This document shows, piece after piece, positions 34,439 through 44,640 of a stretch of 64,000 nucleotides of DNA; position 1 is the stretch's first letter, and each line of letters starts with the position of its first letter. The notes below the pieces were generated by a model. It did not search any database and had not been told where the DNA came from. It saw only the letters and a program-made list of their open reading frames with translations. The translations under genes and the position numbers were made by a program. Origin of the DNA: Streptomyces spongiae (GTDB lineage: Bacteria; Actinomycetota; Actinomycetes; Streptomycetales; Streptomycetaceae). The stretch covers positions 1-64,000 of the forward strand of contig NZ_VJZC01000001.1 of assembly GCF_009377185.1 (NCBI RefSeq), read 5' to 3'.

Positions 34439-35533
34439 TCAGGTCGCCGTGGGAGAAGTGCTGGACAGAGCGCCGAGCAACGCGTCGACCTCGCTGTCCA
34501 GCGTGTAGAAGTGGGGTGAGATGCGCAGGTTGCCGCCGCGCTGCGCGGTGACGACGCCGCCGTGCCCGAGCCGTGCGACGAGCTCGTCGGCCGAGTCGGC
34601 GGACAGTCTGAGACTGACGATCGTTCCCTGGCCGTCGTGGGACGCGAGGGCGTGACCCAGGTCTGCGGCCTCGGCCCGGATGCGGTCGGCGAGGTCGCGT
34701 GCCCTGCTGGAGATGCTCTCGAGGCCTATGGCGTGACGTAGTTGCGCGGCGGCGCCAAGGGCGTGGATGCCACTCAGGTTCGGGGTACCTACGGCCAGCT
34801 CGTGGGAGGGCGGGATGTTGCCGTGTCCCAGGAGCGTGGGGGAGAGGTGTTCCCGAACCGCCGGTTTGGTGATGACGAAGGCGATGCCGAACCCGGCCAG
34901 CATCCACTTGTAGCCGGTGGCCACGAGGAAATCCACGTCGTTCGCGTCGACGGGGACGACCCCCGCGGACTGGGCGGCGTCGCACAGCAGCAGAGCGCCG
35001 GCCCGGGCACAGGCTGGACCGAGCGCTGTGAGGTCGATCAGGGTGCCCGTCACGGAGTTGACGTGGGAGACCGCCACGAGCCGGGTGCGCGGGCTGATCG
35101 CCGTGAGGAGGGCGCCGAGGCGGTCGTCGTCCGGCCCCGGCCGCACCGTGACCAGGCGGACTCCCGGAAGCCTGCTCCAGGGGAGGAGCGCGGTGGGGAA
35201 CTCGTCCGCGAGGACCAGCACCTCGTCGTCGTCCCGCCACGTGATGGCGCGGGCGACGGCGTTGACGGCCTCGCCGGTGGAGGAGGCGAAGGTGATGTCC
35301 TGGGGTGCGCAGTTGAACTCCGAGGACAGCAGTTCCCTGGTCCGCTCGACGGCGGAGCGGGTGCGTGCCATTCCGCGGACTCCCGCGCCGAGCGCTTCAT
35401 AGCATGCGCCGACGGCGGTTCGCACCGCTTCGGGCACCAGGCCTATGGACGCCGTGTCGAGGTAGGCACAGGAGGGCTTGTCCGGAAACGCTTCCTGCAC
35501 GAACCGGCGGTGGGAGTCCGCGGACAGCGTCAT
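34439..35533 (-). CDS. class V PLP-dependent aminotransferase-like enzyme
   Basis: 364 residues from ATG 35533 behind GAGGA. NifS/isopenicillin-N-epimerase type fold: ASSTGEAVNAVARAI (phosphate loop), SHVNSVTG (156-163, ring-stacking His157), CDAAQSAGVVPVD (Asp185), and the Schiff-base lysine in ATGYKWML (Lys209). No cysteine loop of a true desulfurase. Members act as lyases, epimerases or desulfurases on amino acids. Next to a Rid gene and under a DauR-like regulator, an amino-acid lyase or epimerase is most likely. Confidence 0.9.
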   Translation of the reverse strand: MTLSADSHRRFVQEAFPDKPSCAYLDTASIGLVPEAVRTAVGACYEALGAGVRGMARTRSAVERTRELLSSEFNCAPQDITFASSTGEAVNAVARAITWRDDDEVLVLADEFPTALLPWSRLPGVRLVTVRPGPDDDRLGALLTAISPRTRLVAVSHVNSVTGTLIDLTALGPACARAGALLLCDAAQSAGVVPVDANDVDFLVATGYKWMLAGFGIAFVITKPAVREHLSPTLLGHGNIPPSHELAVGTPNLSGIHALGAAAQLRHAIGLESISSRARDLADRIRAEAADLGHALASHDGQGTIVSLRLSADSADELVARLGHGGVVTAQRGGNLRISPHFYTLDSEVDALLGALSSTSPTAT

Positions 35534-35543
35534 CAGCTGGTCC

Positions 35544-37184
35544 TCACTCGGCCTGGGTGGCCCGGAGGTTCAGCGCCCACCGGCCGTCGAAGTAGTCGTC
35601 GACGGTGACCTTTCCGGTGGATGAGGCGAACCCCTTGCCGACCGCCATGAGGAAGTCCTGCGCGGCGAGCGGTACGTAGGGAACCTGGTCGGCGATCTGG
35701 GTCAGCAGTGTCTGCGTGGCGTCCCAACGGGTGGCGTCGGTACCCGCCGTGTTCACCACGGGGAGCGCCTTCTCGACCTCGGGGGTGGTGAAGTTGGCGA
35801 TGTTGACCTTCTGGGGGCCGATGTTCTCCTTGCCCACCGCGGAGCCGAGCAGAGAAGCCGGATCAGTGCCTGAGGTGGTGAAACCGAAGGCCAGGGAGAT
35901 GCCGGTCAGCTTGTGCTCGTAGAACTTGGCGGACCAGGCGTTGAGGGTGACGGACTTGACGGTGACGTCGATGCCCAGGGTCTTGAGGTTCTGTTGGAGC
36001 GACAGTGCCAGCACCTTGGTCGCCGGCACGGTGTCGATGTACGCGATCGTGGTGCTGAACCCGTCGGCGTGACCCGACTTGGCCAGTTCCGCCTTGGCCT
36101 TCTTCAGGTCGATGGCGTGACTGGGCAGGGAGTCGAGGAACTTCTGCGCCGCCTCGTTGCCGTCGGCCACCCCCGCGAGGTTCTTGGCCGGCAGGAAGCC
36201 CTTGAGGGGGGTCGCCTCACCTCCCCATGCGGCCTTCACCAGGCCCGGGATGTCCGTCGCGTAGGCGACCGCCCTGCGTACGTGCACGTCGTCGAAGGGA
36301 GCCTTGGTCACGTCCATCGCGAGGAAGTTGACCGTGTCGGAGGCCGCGGAGTAGACGTGGGTGCCCGGCACGGCGCGCCACTGGGGGGCCGACTTGACAT
36401 TGGTCAGCACGCGCATGTCGACGTCGCCCGAGCGCATGGCCAGTTGGGCGCTGTTGTCGTCGGTGATCACCTTGAGGTTGAGCTTCTTGACCTTGGGCCT
36501 GCTGCCCCAGTAGCCGTCCCTGCGGGTGAGCGTGACGCCGGAGGCATTGGCCGAGGTGACCTCGTAAGGACCCGTGCCGACGGGAATCGCCGCACTGGTG
36601 CCCAGCTTCGAGGCGTGAGCCGCGGCGAACTTCTTCTCCTGGACGAGCGTCGCACCTGCCAGCCCGGCCCTGGCCGTGGGTACCGCGGCGCTGAGCTTCA
36701 CTGTCACCTCGAGATTGCCGGTCACCTTCGCGCTGGAGAAGCCACGAACGCTCGCCGAGGTCTGCGCGGGCGGGGTCGCCGTGTGCGTCAGGCTCCAGGC
36801 GACGTCCTCGGCGGTGAGCGGCTCGCCGTCGGAGAACTTCACCCCCGAGCGGAGCTTGTACACGATGGTCCTGGGATCGGGCTGGACGACCTTCTCGGCG
36901 AGGGCCGGGGTGTAGGAGCCGTTCGGTGCGACGCGCTCGAGCGGCTCCGTGACCAGGGACATGAAGCTGCCGGTGACTACCGGCTGGGTGCTCGTCGCCT
37001 TGTCGTAGCCGGGAGGCTGCGAGGGAAGCGCGAACGTGAACGCGGGTATGTCGTCGTCGGTCAGCTTTGCCGCGGCACCGTTGTCGGTGGTGTCGGTTCC
37101 GGCGCACGCGGTGGCCGTGAGGCTCATCAGAAGCAGACCGCCCAGGACGGTGGGCGCCGTGCGTCGTGATCGTCTGTTGAGCAT
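35544..37184 (-). CDS. ABC peptide-type solute-binding lipoprotein (family 5)
   Basis: 546 residues. Signal peptide with lipobox TATAC (Cys28 region), then the SBP_bac_5 pattern: FMSLVTEPLERVAPNGSYTP in parts, GVKFSDGEPLTAEDVAWSL, and a C-terminal VPLAAQDFLMAVGKG. Binds peptides, nickel or opine-like ligands at the outer face of the membrane. It follows the permease and ATPase genes and so supplies the receptor of that importer. Confidence 0.94.
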   Translation of the reverse strand: MLNRRSRRTAPTVLGGLLLMSLTATACAGTDTTDNGAAAKLTDDDIPAFTFALPSQPPGYDKATSTQPVVTGSFMSLVTEPLERVAPNGSYTPALAEKVVQPDPRTIVYKLRSGVKFSDGEPLTAEDVAWSLTHTATPPAQTSASVRGFSSAKVTGNLEVTVKLSAAVPTARAGLAGATLVQEKKFAAAHASKLGTSAAIPVGTGPYEVTSANASGVTLTRRDGYWGSRPKVKKLNLKVITDDNSAQLAMRSGDVDMRVLTNVKSAPQWRAVPGTHVYSAASDTVNFLAMDVTKAPFDDVHVRRAVAYATDIPGLVKAAWGGEATPLKGFLPAKNLAGVADGNEAAQKFLDSLPSHAIDLKKAKAELAKSGHADGFSTTIAYIDTVPATKVLALSLQQNLKTLGIDVTVKSVTLNAWSAKFYEHKLTGISLAFGFTTSGTDPASLLGSAVGKENIGPQKVNIANFTTPEVEKALPVVNTAGTDATRWDATQTLLTQIADQVPYVPLAAQDFLMAVGKGFASSTGKVTVDDYFDGRWALNLRATQAE

Positions 37185-37240
37185 GAGGAGGGAGTTCCTT
37201 CCTGGGGGCAGGGGAGGGGCAACGACTGGGCGGGAGCGCG

Positions 37241-39142
37241 TCAGGCTTTGCGGGAGGGCTCCCGCGAGACGTCTTTCGAAGTGGTGTCGGCCGTGGCGGC
37301 TCGGGGGCCGGGCACGGAGGCGACCAGGCTCCTGGTGTAGGGGTGCTGCGGAGCGTCCAGGAGCTGAGCTGTGTCGCCCGCTTCGACGATCGTGCCGTCC
37401 TTGAGCACCAGGGTCCGGTCGGTCATCTGGCGGACGACCGACAGGTCGTGGGTGATGAAGAGCATGCTGGTGCCGTAGCGGGTACGGATGTCACGGAGCA
37501 GTTCGAGGATTTGGGCCTGGACGGAGACGTCGAGCGCGGCCACCGGCTCGTCGCAGATGAGCAGTTTGGGCCGTACCGCCAGCGCCCGGGCGATCGCGAC
37601 GCGCTGTCGCTCACCGCCGGACAGGGCACTGGGGTGGCGTCGAGCGTGGATCTGTGGCAGACCGACGAGGTCCAGCAGCTCGGCAACAGTCCCGGGTGCG
37701 CCGTGAACGCCCGCTCCACCGGCCGTGATGGCCTCCCCCAGAGCCGTCTCGATCGTCATCGACGGATTCAGCGACGCGTAGGGGTCCTGGAAGACGACCT
37801 GGACAAGGCGGCGTACCCGTGCGCGCTGCTCGCGGGAGAGACGCCGGTAGTCACTGATGTCGAACCCGTCGAGTTCGATGGCACCGGACGTGGGGGTGGA
37901 CAGACCCAGGACGCACCGGGCCGTCGTCGTCTTGCCCGATCCGGTCTCCCCCAGCAGGCCGAGCGACTCGCCCTCGGCTATCTCGAACGTGACGTCCGCG
38001 AGTGCGACGTTCTCCTTGCGCCGGCCGGTCAGAGAGGCCGTTCGGAAGGTCTTGCTCAATGCCCTGACCTGCAGCAGTGGTGCGCCGAGACCGCGTACGG
38101 GTGGCTCGTCCGCGGTGGTGGACCGGGAACGTATCGCGGCGTCCATCTCGTCGCTCAGGTCCGCGGCGCGGACACACGCCGAGTGGTGCTCGACGACAGC
38201 GCCCGGCGGACTCACCTCGGCCAGGGGTGGCGGGCCCGAGATGCACGCGTCACGGCGCCACTGGCATCGGTCCGCGAACGCGCAGGTCTGTGTGACGGAG
38301 TGGGCCGGCGGCACGTTTCCGGGAACCGAGACGAGGCGTTCCTGATAGCGGTTGACGGGGGGTTCCGCCAGCATCAGACCGAGCGAGTACGGATGACGGG
38401 GCCGGCGCGCCAGCTGCTCGGTCGGCGCGTGCTCCAGAACGGTTCCCGCGTACATGACCATGATCCGGTCACAGACCGAGAACGCGACGCGGAGGTCGTG
38501 GGTGATGAGGATCAGTGCCATGCCGCGGTCGCGTTGCAGCTTGCGCAGGAGTTCGAGGACCTGTGCCTGAGTGGTGGCGTCCAGGGCCGTGGTCGGCTCG
38601 TCCGCGATGAGGAACGTGGGGTCCTGGGCGAGCGCCGTGGCGATGGCCACCCTCTGACGCATGCCGCCGGACAGCTGGAACGGATAACGGTCGGCGACCT
38701 CCGCCGCGAGACCGACCTCGGCCAGCCGCCGCTCGACCTCGCTGCGGGCTTCGGCCTTGTTCCTGCGGACGGCCGGCCCCAGCGACTCGCGCAGGTGCTC
38801 GCGAACGGTCTGCAGCGGATTGAGAGCCGTGAAGGGATCCTGCAGCACCATCGCGATGCGGGAACCGCGCAGGGGACGCAGTTCGCGCTCACTGACATCG
38901 AGCAACGAAGTGCCGTCGAAGACGACTTCACCCTCCGCCGAGACACCGTCGGCCAGGGCACGGGCCAGTGCGCGAGCCGTCATCGTCTTGCCGCTGCCCG
39001 ATTCCCCGACGATGCCGAGTACTTCTCCGGCCCTGAGGTCGAAGCTCGTGCCATTGAGCAGGATCCGGCCCTGCCGGGTCTTCACCCGCAGGTCGCGCAC
39101 GGACAGCAGGGGCGCGGCCGACTGCCGCTGTATGCCCGTCAC
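37241..39142 (-). CDS. fused double ATPase of a peptide-type ABC importer
   Basis: 633 residues, two full nucleotide-binding domains in one chain (DppD-DppF type fusion). First domain: Walker A GESGSGKT (46-53), signature LSGGMRQRV, Walker B FLIADEPTTALD, then the oligopeptide-type C-terminal block with CAFADRCQWRRDAC cysteines. Second domain: GETGSGKTTT, LSGGERQRV, LLICDEPVAALD. GTG start lies in a GTGA overlap with the permease gene. Fusion removes the need for separate D and F genes; otherwise ordinary. Confidence 0.94.
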   Translation of the reverse strand: MTGIQRQSAAPLLSVRDLRVKTRQGRILLNGTSFDLRAGEVLGIVGESGSGKTMTARALARALADGVSAEGEVVFDGTSLLDVSERELRPLRGSRIAMVLQDPFTALNPLQTVREHLRESLGPAVRRNKAEARSEVERRLAEVGLAAEVADRYPFQLSGGMRQRVAIATALAQDPTFLIADEPTTALDATTQAQVLELLRKLQRDRGMALILITHDLRVAFSVCDRIMVMYAGTVLEHAPTEQLARRPRHPYSLGLMLAEPPVNRYQERLVSVPGNVPPAHSVTQTCAFADRCQWRRDACISGPPPLAEVSPPGAVVEHHSACVRAADLSDEMDAAIRSRSTTADEPPVRGLGAPLLQVRALSKTFRTASLTGRRKENVALADVTFEIAEGESLGLLGETGSGKTTTARCVLGLSTPTSGAIELDGFDISDYRRLSREQRARVRRLVQVVFQDPYASLNPSMTIETALGEAITAGGAGVHGAPGTVAELLDLVGLPQIHARRHPSALSGGERQRVAIARALAVRPKLLICDEPVAALDVSVQAQILELLRDIRTRYGTSMLFITHDLSVVRQMTDRTLVLKDGTIVEAGDTAQLLDAPQHPYTRSLVASVPGPRAATADTTSKDVSREPSRKA

Positions 39143-40017
39143 CGCTGTGCTCCTCGGGCGGAGTAGCGGTCGTACATCCAGTCTCCCAGGAGGGTGATGC
39201 TGGTGGCGGTCAGCAGGATCAGCAGGCCGGGGGCGAGGGAGACCCACGGGTTGACGGTGAGCATGCTCTGGCCGTCCTGGAGGAGGGACCCCCAGTCGGG
39301 TGTTCCGGGCGGAGCGCCGAGCCCCAGGAAGGACAGTCCTGACAGACCGATGAGCGCTCCGACGAAGTCCAGCAGGAAGGTGGCGAGGAGCGTGGGGAAG
39401 ATGTTGGGAAGGATGTGGCGGAAGACGATGCGCGGGACGGACAGCCCCAGCGTCCGTGCCGCCTCGATGTAGGGCAGGCGTACCTGGGCGGCCGCCACGC
39501 TGCGCGTCATGCGGAACGCGGTCGGCAGGGACAGCAGCAGGAGCACCGCGACGGCGAGCCAGTAACCTCCGCCGAGCACGCCGACGATGACCACGATGAC
39601 GAGCAGTCCGGGCAGTGCGTACATGAGGTCGGCGACTCGGCTGATGAGGGAGTCGACGAATCCGCCCTTCCATGCCGCGGCCATGCCGAGCGTCGCACCG
39701 AAGAGGACGGCGCCCGCCGCGACGATGACCGGACCGATGACCGCGATGCGGGCTCCGGCGAGGAGGAGGGACAGTACGTCCCGGCCCAGGCTGTCGGTGC
39801 CCAGGGGGTGGCCGCCTCCCGGGCCGGCCGCGGTGTTCATCAGATCCTGGTGGGCCGGGTCGAACGGAGTGGTCCATGGACCGATCACCACCAGAACGGC
39901 GATCGCCGCGGCGACCGACCCGGCCAGGAGGATCAGAACGGGCGGTCGCTTCCGTCGGCGCCCTTCGATCTGCTCGGGTTCTTCCACGGTCTGGGCGACA
40001 GCGGTCAGTTCGGCCAT
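39139..40017 (-). CDS. peptide-type ABC importer permease (DppC-like)
   Basis: 292 residues from ATG 40017, overlapping the upstream stop by one base. N-terminal TM, the GTDSLGRDVLSLLLAGAR block of the DppC/OppC family, six TM segments, and the EAA loop YIEAARTLGLSVPRIVFRHI. Ends LLGDWMYDRYSARGAQR. Confidence 0.94.
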   Translation of the reverse strand: MAELTAVAQTVEEPEQIEGRRRKRPPVLILLAGSVAAAIAVLVVIGPWTTPFDPAHQDLMNTAAGPGGGHPLGTDSLGRDVLSLLLAGARIAVIGPVIVAAGAVLFGATLGMAAAWKGGFVDSLISRVADLMYALPGLLVIVVIVGVLGGGYWLAVAVLLLLSLPTAFRMTRSVAAAQVRLPYIEAARTLGLSVPRIVFRHILPNIFPTLLATFLLDFVGALIGLSGLSFLGLGAPPGTPDWGSLLQDGQSMLTVNPWVSLAPGLLILLTATSITLLGDWMYDRYSARGAQR

Positions 40018-40979
40018 CACGCACCGTCCTTCACGGCGAACCGCGTCCGCGGGTCCAGTGCCAGTCCCAGGAGGTCCACGGCGAGGTTGGTCAAGATGAC
40101 TGAGGCGCCGAGCACCAGCACCGCTCCTTGCACCACCGGCACGTCGTTGTTCGTCACCGCCGCAAGCAGCAGCGTGCCGATTCCGGGCAGCGAGAACACC
40201 TGCTCGATGAAGAGCGTGGAGGTCAGAGCCGCTACGAGGATGAGGCCGAGGCTGGTGACGACGGGCAGTGCGGCATTGCGCAGTGCGTAGCGCACGAGGA
40301 CCCGGCCGGGGCTGAGACCGCGCAGCCTGGCGAAGGTGATGTAGTCCTGGGACATCGCCGTGAGCATGGCGGCGCGGGTCTGCCGGACCAGAATGCCGGA
40401 CAGCACGGTAGCCAGGGCGACAGCGGGCAGGGTGAGGTGCGAGACGCGCTCGGCGAAGCCGGTCCCGGTCCCGTAGACCGGGAACCACTTCAGGGCGACT
40501 CCGAAGACGTAGAGCAGGACGATCGCGAGGACGAAGGCCGGTGCGCTGATGGCGACGGTCGCGCCCGCCGAGATGGCCCGGTCCGTGCGGCGCCCCCGCC
40601 TGATGCCGGCCAGCATGCCGAGCGGGATGCCGACGAGCAGGATCAGAACGAGGGCGTAGCCCCCCAGCTGCAAGGTCAGGGCCATCCGCTCGGAAAGGAT
40701 CTGCCCGACCGGGGCGTCGCTCTGCACGGAGATCGACTGCCCGAAGTCGAGTGCGCAGACGCCCGCGAGCCAGCGCCCGTACTGCACCAGGAAAGGGTCG
40801 TTGAGGTGGTAGCGGGCGTTGAGGGAGTCGACCAGTTCGGGTGATGCCGGCCTGGTCCCCAGCAGCGCTTGGAGCGGTGTGCCCGGGCTGAGGGCAAGCA
40901 GGCAGAACACGAGGAAGCTCAGCGTCAGCAGGAGCAGGATGCCGGCCCCCAGGCGTCTCAGAACGAAGGCCGCGACCAT
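40017..40979 (-). CDS. peptide-type ABC importer permease (DppB-like)
   Basis: 320 residues from ATG 40979. DppB/OppB pattern: first TM, LNARYHLNDPFLVQYGRWL, DFGQSI, EAA-like loop QDYITFARLRGLSPGRVLVR and LFIEQVFSLPGIGTLL. First gene of the nine-gene operon; the divergent regulator gene starts 213 bases away. Confidence 0.94.
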   Translation of the reverse strand: MVAAFVLRRLGAGILLLLTLSFLVFCLLALSPGTPLQALLGTRPASPELVDSLNARYHLNDPFLVQYGRWLAGVCALDFGQSISVQSDAPVGQILSERMALTLQLGGYALVLILLVGIPLGMLAGIRRGRRTDRAISAGATVAISAPAFVLAIVLLYVFGVALKWFPVYGTGTGFAERVSHLTLPAVALATVLSGILVRQTRAAMLTAMSQDYITFARLRGLSPGRVLVRYALRNAALPVVTSLGLILVAALTSTLFIEQVFSLPGIGTLLLAAVTNNDVPVVQGAVLVLGASVILTNLAVDLLGLALDPRTRFAVKDGA

Positions 40980-41064
40980 GGCCGGCCTCCTCTCGGCGGG
41001 GATGCGGGGAACATGCTGGGCACCTCGTTTCTTGGTCTGTCAGCGCCAAGCTCGATGGAAGTGT

Positions 41065-41097
41065 CAACTTGCTGTTGATGTCCTCGACAAAAAGTTG
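41065..41097. promoter_or_regulatory. candidate operator in the divergent permease/regulator region
   Basis: Inverted arms CAACTT (41065-41070) and AAGTTG (41092-41097) enclose an AT-richer spacer; a nearer pair GTCAAC/GTTGAT overlaps the left arm. A plausible binding site for the DauR-like regulator, weakly supported. Confidence 0.35.
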
Positions 41098-41155
41098 CAC
41101 AGAAATCGCAGCGATGGAAGCCCTGTGCGGCGGGGTTCTCCGGGGATCTACCGCA

Positions 41156-41185
41156 TTGACTCCGCAGACCTGGCGCTGCCACACT
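41156..41185 (+). promoter_or_regulatory. promoter of the PAS/HTH regulator gene
   Basis: TTGACT (41156-41161), 18-base spacer, CACACT (41180-41185); predicted start about at the ATG 41193, so a leaderless message. Confidence 0.45.
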
Positions 41186-41192
41186 TTGTGGA

Positions 41193-41972
41193 ATGGCAGC
41201 CAATCCGCGTCCAACCCGCAAGCGCCCGACCGAGGAGGCCGGTTCCGGCAGGGGGATGGCGTTCACGCTGAGCCAACGCGCCTACGCCGCACGGGTGGTC
41301 GAGATCGTGGCCCCGATCGTCCCCGCCCTGGCGCGGGCGCTCCAGCCACGCACGGAAGTGGTTCTGCACGACCTCACCCGCATGCCGAACACGATCGCCG
41401 CCATCGCCGGTGCCATCACCGGCCGTGAGGTCGGTGGCCCTCCGACCGACCTCGGCCTGCGCACGTTCCGCTCGGACCGGCCCGAAGACATGATCAACTA
41501 CCGTACGGAGACCGCTGAGGGGCTGGTGCTGCGCTCTTCGAGCATGTTCTTCCGCACCCCGTCGGGCGTTCCGGTGGCCTGCCTGTGTGTCAACTCCGAC
41601 GTTCATGACCTCCAGCGGGCCAAGGAGGTCCTGGAGGCGCTGACCGCTTTCAACGGCGCGGCGGGAGCGTCGGTCGCGGAAGCGCCCGTGGAAACCTTCC
41701 CCGCCACGGTGGACGACCTCGCCGACGGCATCATCCGTCAGGCCATCGAGGACGTGGGTGTCCCGCTCCACCTGATGAAGAAGAGCCATAAGGTGGAGGT
41801 GGTGCGCGACCTGGACCAGCGCGGTTTCTTCGCCATCCGGGAGGCCGTGGATGTGATCGCGCAACGGCTGGGTGTCAGCCGCTACACGATCTACAACTAC
41901 CTCAACGAGATCTCCAGCGATGCTGAGACGGGCCAAGCGGCCGATGCCACTCGGCCTCCCAAGTCCCCTTGA
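41193..41972 (+). CDS. YheO-like PAS / HTH transcriptional regulator (DauR family)
   Basis: 259 residues. Residues ~30-145 form the YheO-like PAS domain (VVLHDLTRMPNTIAAIAGAI early, FFRTPSGVPVACLCVNSD late); residues ~180-250 form the family's helix-turn-helix (LDQRGFFAIREAVDVIAQRL, then GVSRYTIYNYLNEI). DauR in Pseudomonas controls D-arginine catabolism, and relatives sense amino-acid derivatives. Divergent to the peptide-importer operon, it probably controls it. A later ATG at 41256 would still keep both domains. Confidence 0.9.
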   Translation: MAANPRPTRKRPTEEAGSGRGMAFTLSQRAYAARVVEIVAPIVPALARALQPRTEVVLHDLTRMPNTIAAIAGAITGREVGGPPTDLGLRTFRSDRPEDMINYRTETAEGLVLRSSSMFFRTPSGVPVACLCVNSDVHDLQRAKEVLEALTAFNGAAGASVAEAPVETFPATVDDLADGIIRQAIEDVGVPLHLMKKSHKVEVVRDLDQRGFFAIREAVDVIAQRLGVSRYTIYNYLNEISSDAETGQAADATRPPKSP

Positions 41973-41980
41973 CTTCAGCG

Positions 41981-42011
41981 TTTCGTTGAACCTTTCTCTC
42001 TTTCGTTGAAC
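41981..42011. repeat. two 11-bp direct repeats, 20 bp apart
   Basis: TTTCGTTGAAC at 41981-41991 and again at 42001-42011, start-to-start 20 bp, about two DNA turns. It lies between the DauR-like gene and the next TetR gene. Could be a paired binding site. Confidence 0.5.
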
Positions 42012-42098
42012 TCCGTGCCGAGACTCGCCGCGTGTGCTCGGGCCGGAGCGTCCCGTGGTTCCCGGCCCGCACCGAAGACGGCCGACGCATGCGGCTCC

Positions 42099-42152
42099 TT
42101 GCAGACCCTGCGGAATTTGCAGAACATGTAGAACTTGCAGAGTGTGCAACAA
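42099..42152. repeat. six tandem 9-bp repeats upstream of a TetR gene
   Basis: Units in order: TTGCAGACC, CTGCGGAAT, TTGCAGAAC, ATGTAGAAC, TTGCAGAGT, GTGCAACAA. Every second unit keeps TTGCAGA exactly (42099, 42117, 42135), giving an 18-bp higher-order period. The array ends eight bases before the TetR start at 42160, so it covers the promoter or leader. It could be an autoregulatory operator array or a slippage-prone tract. Confidence 0.65.
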
Positions 42153-42159
42153 TTCCTGC

Positions 42160-42771
42160 ATGGCTTCCACCAATGGTCTGCGTGACCGGCGCCGTCGGCA
42201 GACGCGACGAGATATCCATGCGGCCGCACTGTGGCTGGCTCGGGAACATGGCTTCGACAAGATCACCGTCGACATGATCAGTGCGGAGGCCGGAGTCTCG
42301 CCGCGCACGTTCTTCAACTACTTCCCGAACAAGGAAGCGGCCGTACTGCCAGGCCCCACCGAACTGCCCGAGGGGTTGGCCGCGCAGTTCATCACACGCG
42401 GCGCCGCGCACCCCAGGGAAGTACTCGCGGACCTGACTCAGCTGCTCGTACGGGATCTGGCCGACAACGCGCCGCAACGTCAGGAGATGCATGCCGTCTT
42501 CGCGCTCACGCGCAGCCACCCCGCCCTGCTGGCCGCGATGCTGGCCCGCTTCGACAGCTTCCAGCGCTCGATCGCCGAGGCGGTCGCACAGCGGCTCGAG
42601 CAACGGCCCGACGGTGAGGTGCCGACCTTGCTCGCCGCCCTCGCCCTGACCGCGATGCGCACCGGCCTGGAGCGCTGGGCGTGCGAGGAGTCCCAGAGCG
42701 AGGCGGACGACTCCCCGGTCCCGTACGTCGAACGCTCCGCAGAACTCCTGCGCACCCTGCTGACCCCGTGA
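42160..42771 (+). CDS. TetR-family regulator beside an MFS exporter
   Basis: 203 residues from ATG 42160. TetR domain RRQTRRDIHAAALWLAREHG, then ISAEAGVSPRTFFNYFPNKE, then AAVL. MarR-like features absent; C-terminal half typical of multidrug-type TetR (AcrR group). The MFS gene follows 80 bases downstream in the same direction and is the likely target. Confidence 0.88.
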   Translation: MASTNGLRDRRRRQTRRDIHAAALWLAREHGFDKITVDMISAEAGVSPRTFFNYFPNKEAAVLPGPTELPEGLAAQFITRGAAHPREVLADLTQLLVRDLADNAPQRQEMHAVFALTRSHPALLAAMLARFDSFQRSIAEAVAQRLEQRPDGEVPTLLAALALTAMRTGLERWACEESQSEADDSPVPYVERSAELLRTLLTP

Positions 42772-42812
42772 CGGCTGGATCGGCCCTACGCGAGCCCGGT
42801 CCCGGTGTGTGA

Positions 42813-44444
<1,632 letters not shown>

Positions 44445-44552
44445 CGCGGAGCGCAGCTACCCGGAACGTGTTCATGCGCCTGGCAGCCGCAACGCCGGTC
44501 GCTGGTGCGGGATGTGGAATTGCACGTCACGGCGCCGCGCACACAGCAGTGT

Positions 44553-44577
44553 GGGCGGGCCCATATCGGGCCCGCCC
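44553..44577. terminator. bidirectional terminator between MFS and DUF1269-like genes
   Basis: Perfect 10-bp G/C stem (44553-44562 with 44568-44577) with a 5-base loop between converging genes. Confidence 0.8.
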
Positions 44578-44640
44578 GGATCGTGCAGGGGTGCGGGGAG
44601 ACGGGGTGGCGCCGTTCCGTGTCCGGGGCGTCCGCGCCGG

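Noticed and set aside
36217..37107. 296-codon minus-strand frame inside the peptide-binding protein gene
   Set aside because: Different frame of the same strand as the real lipoprotein gene; Arg/His-rich shadow.
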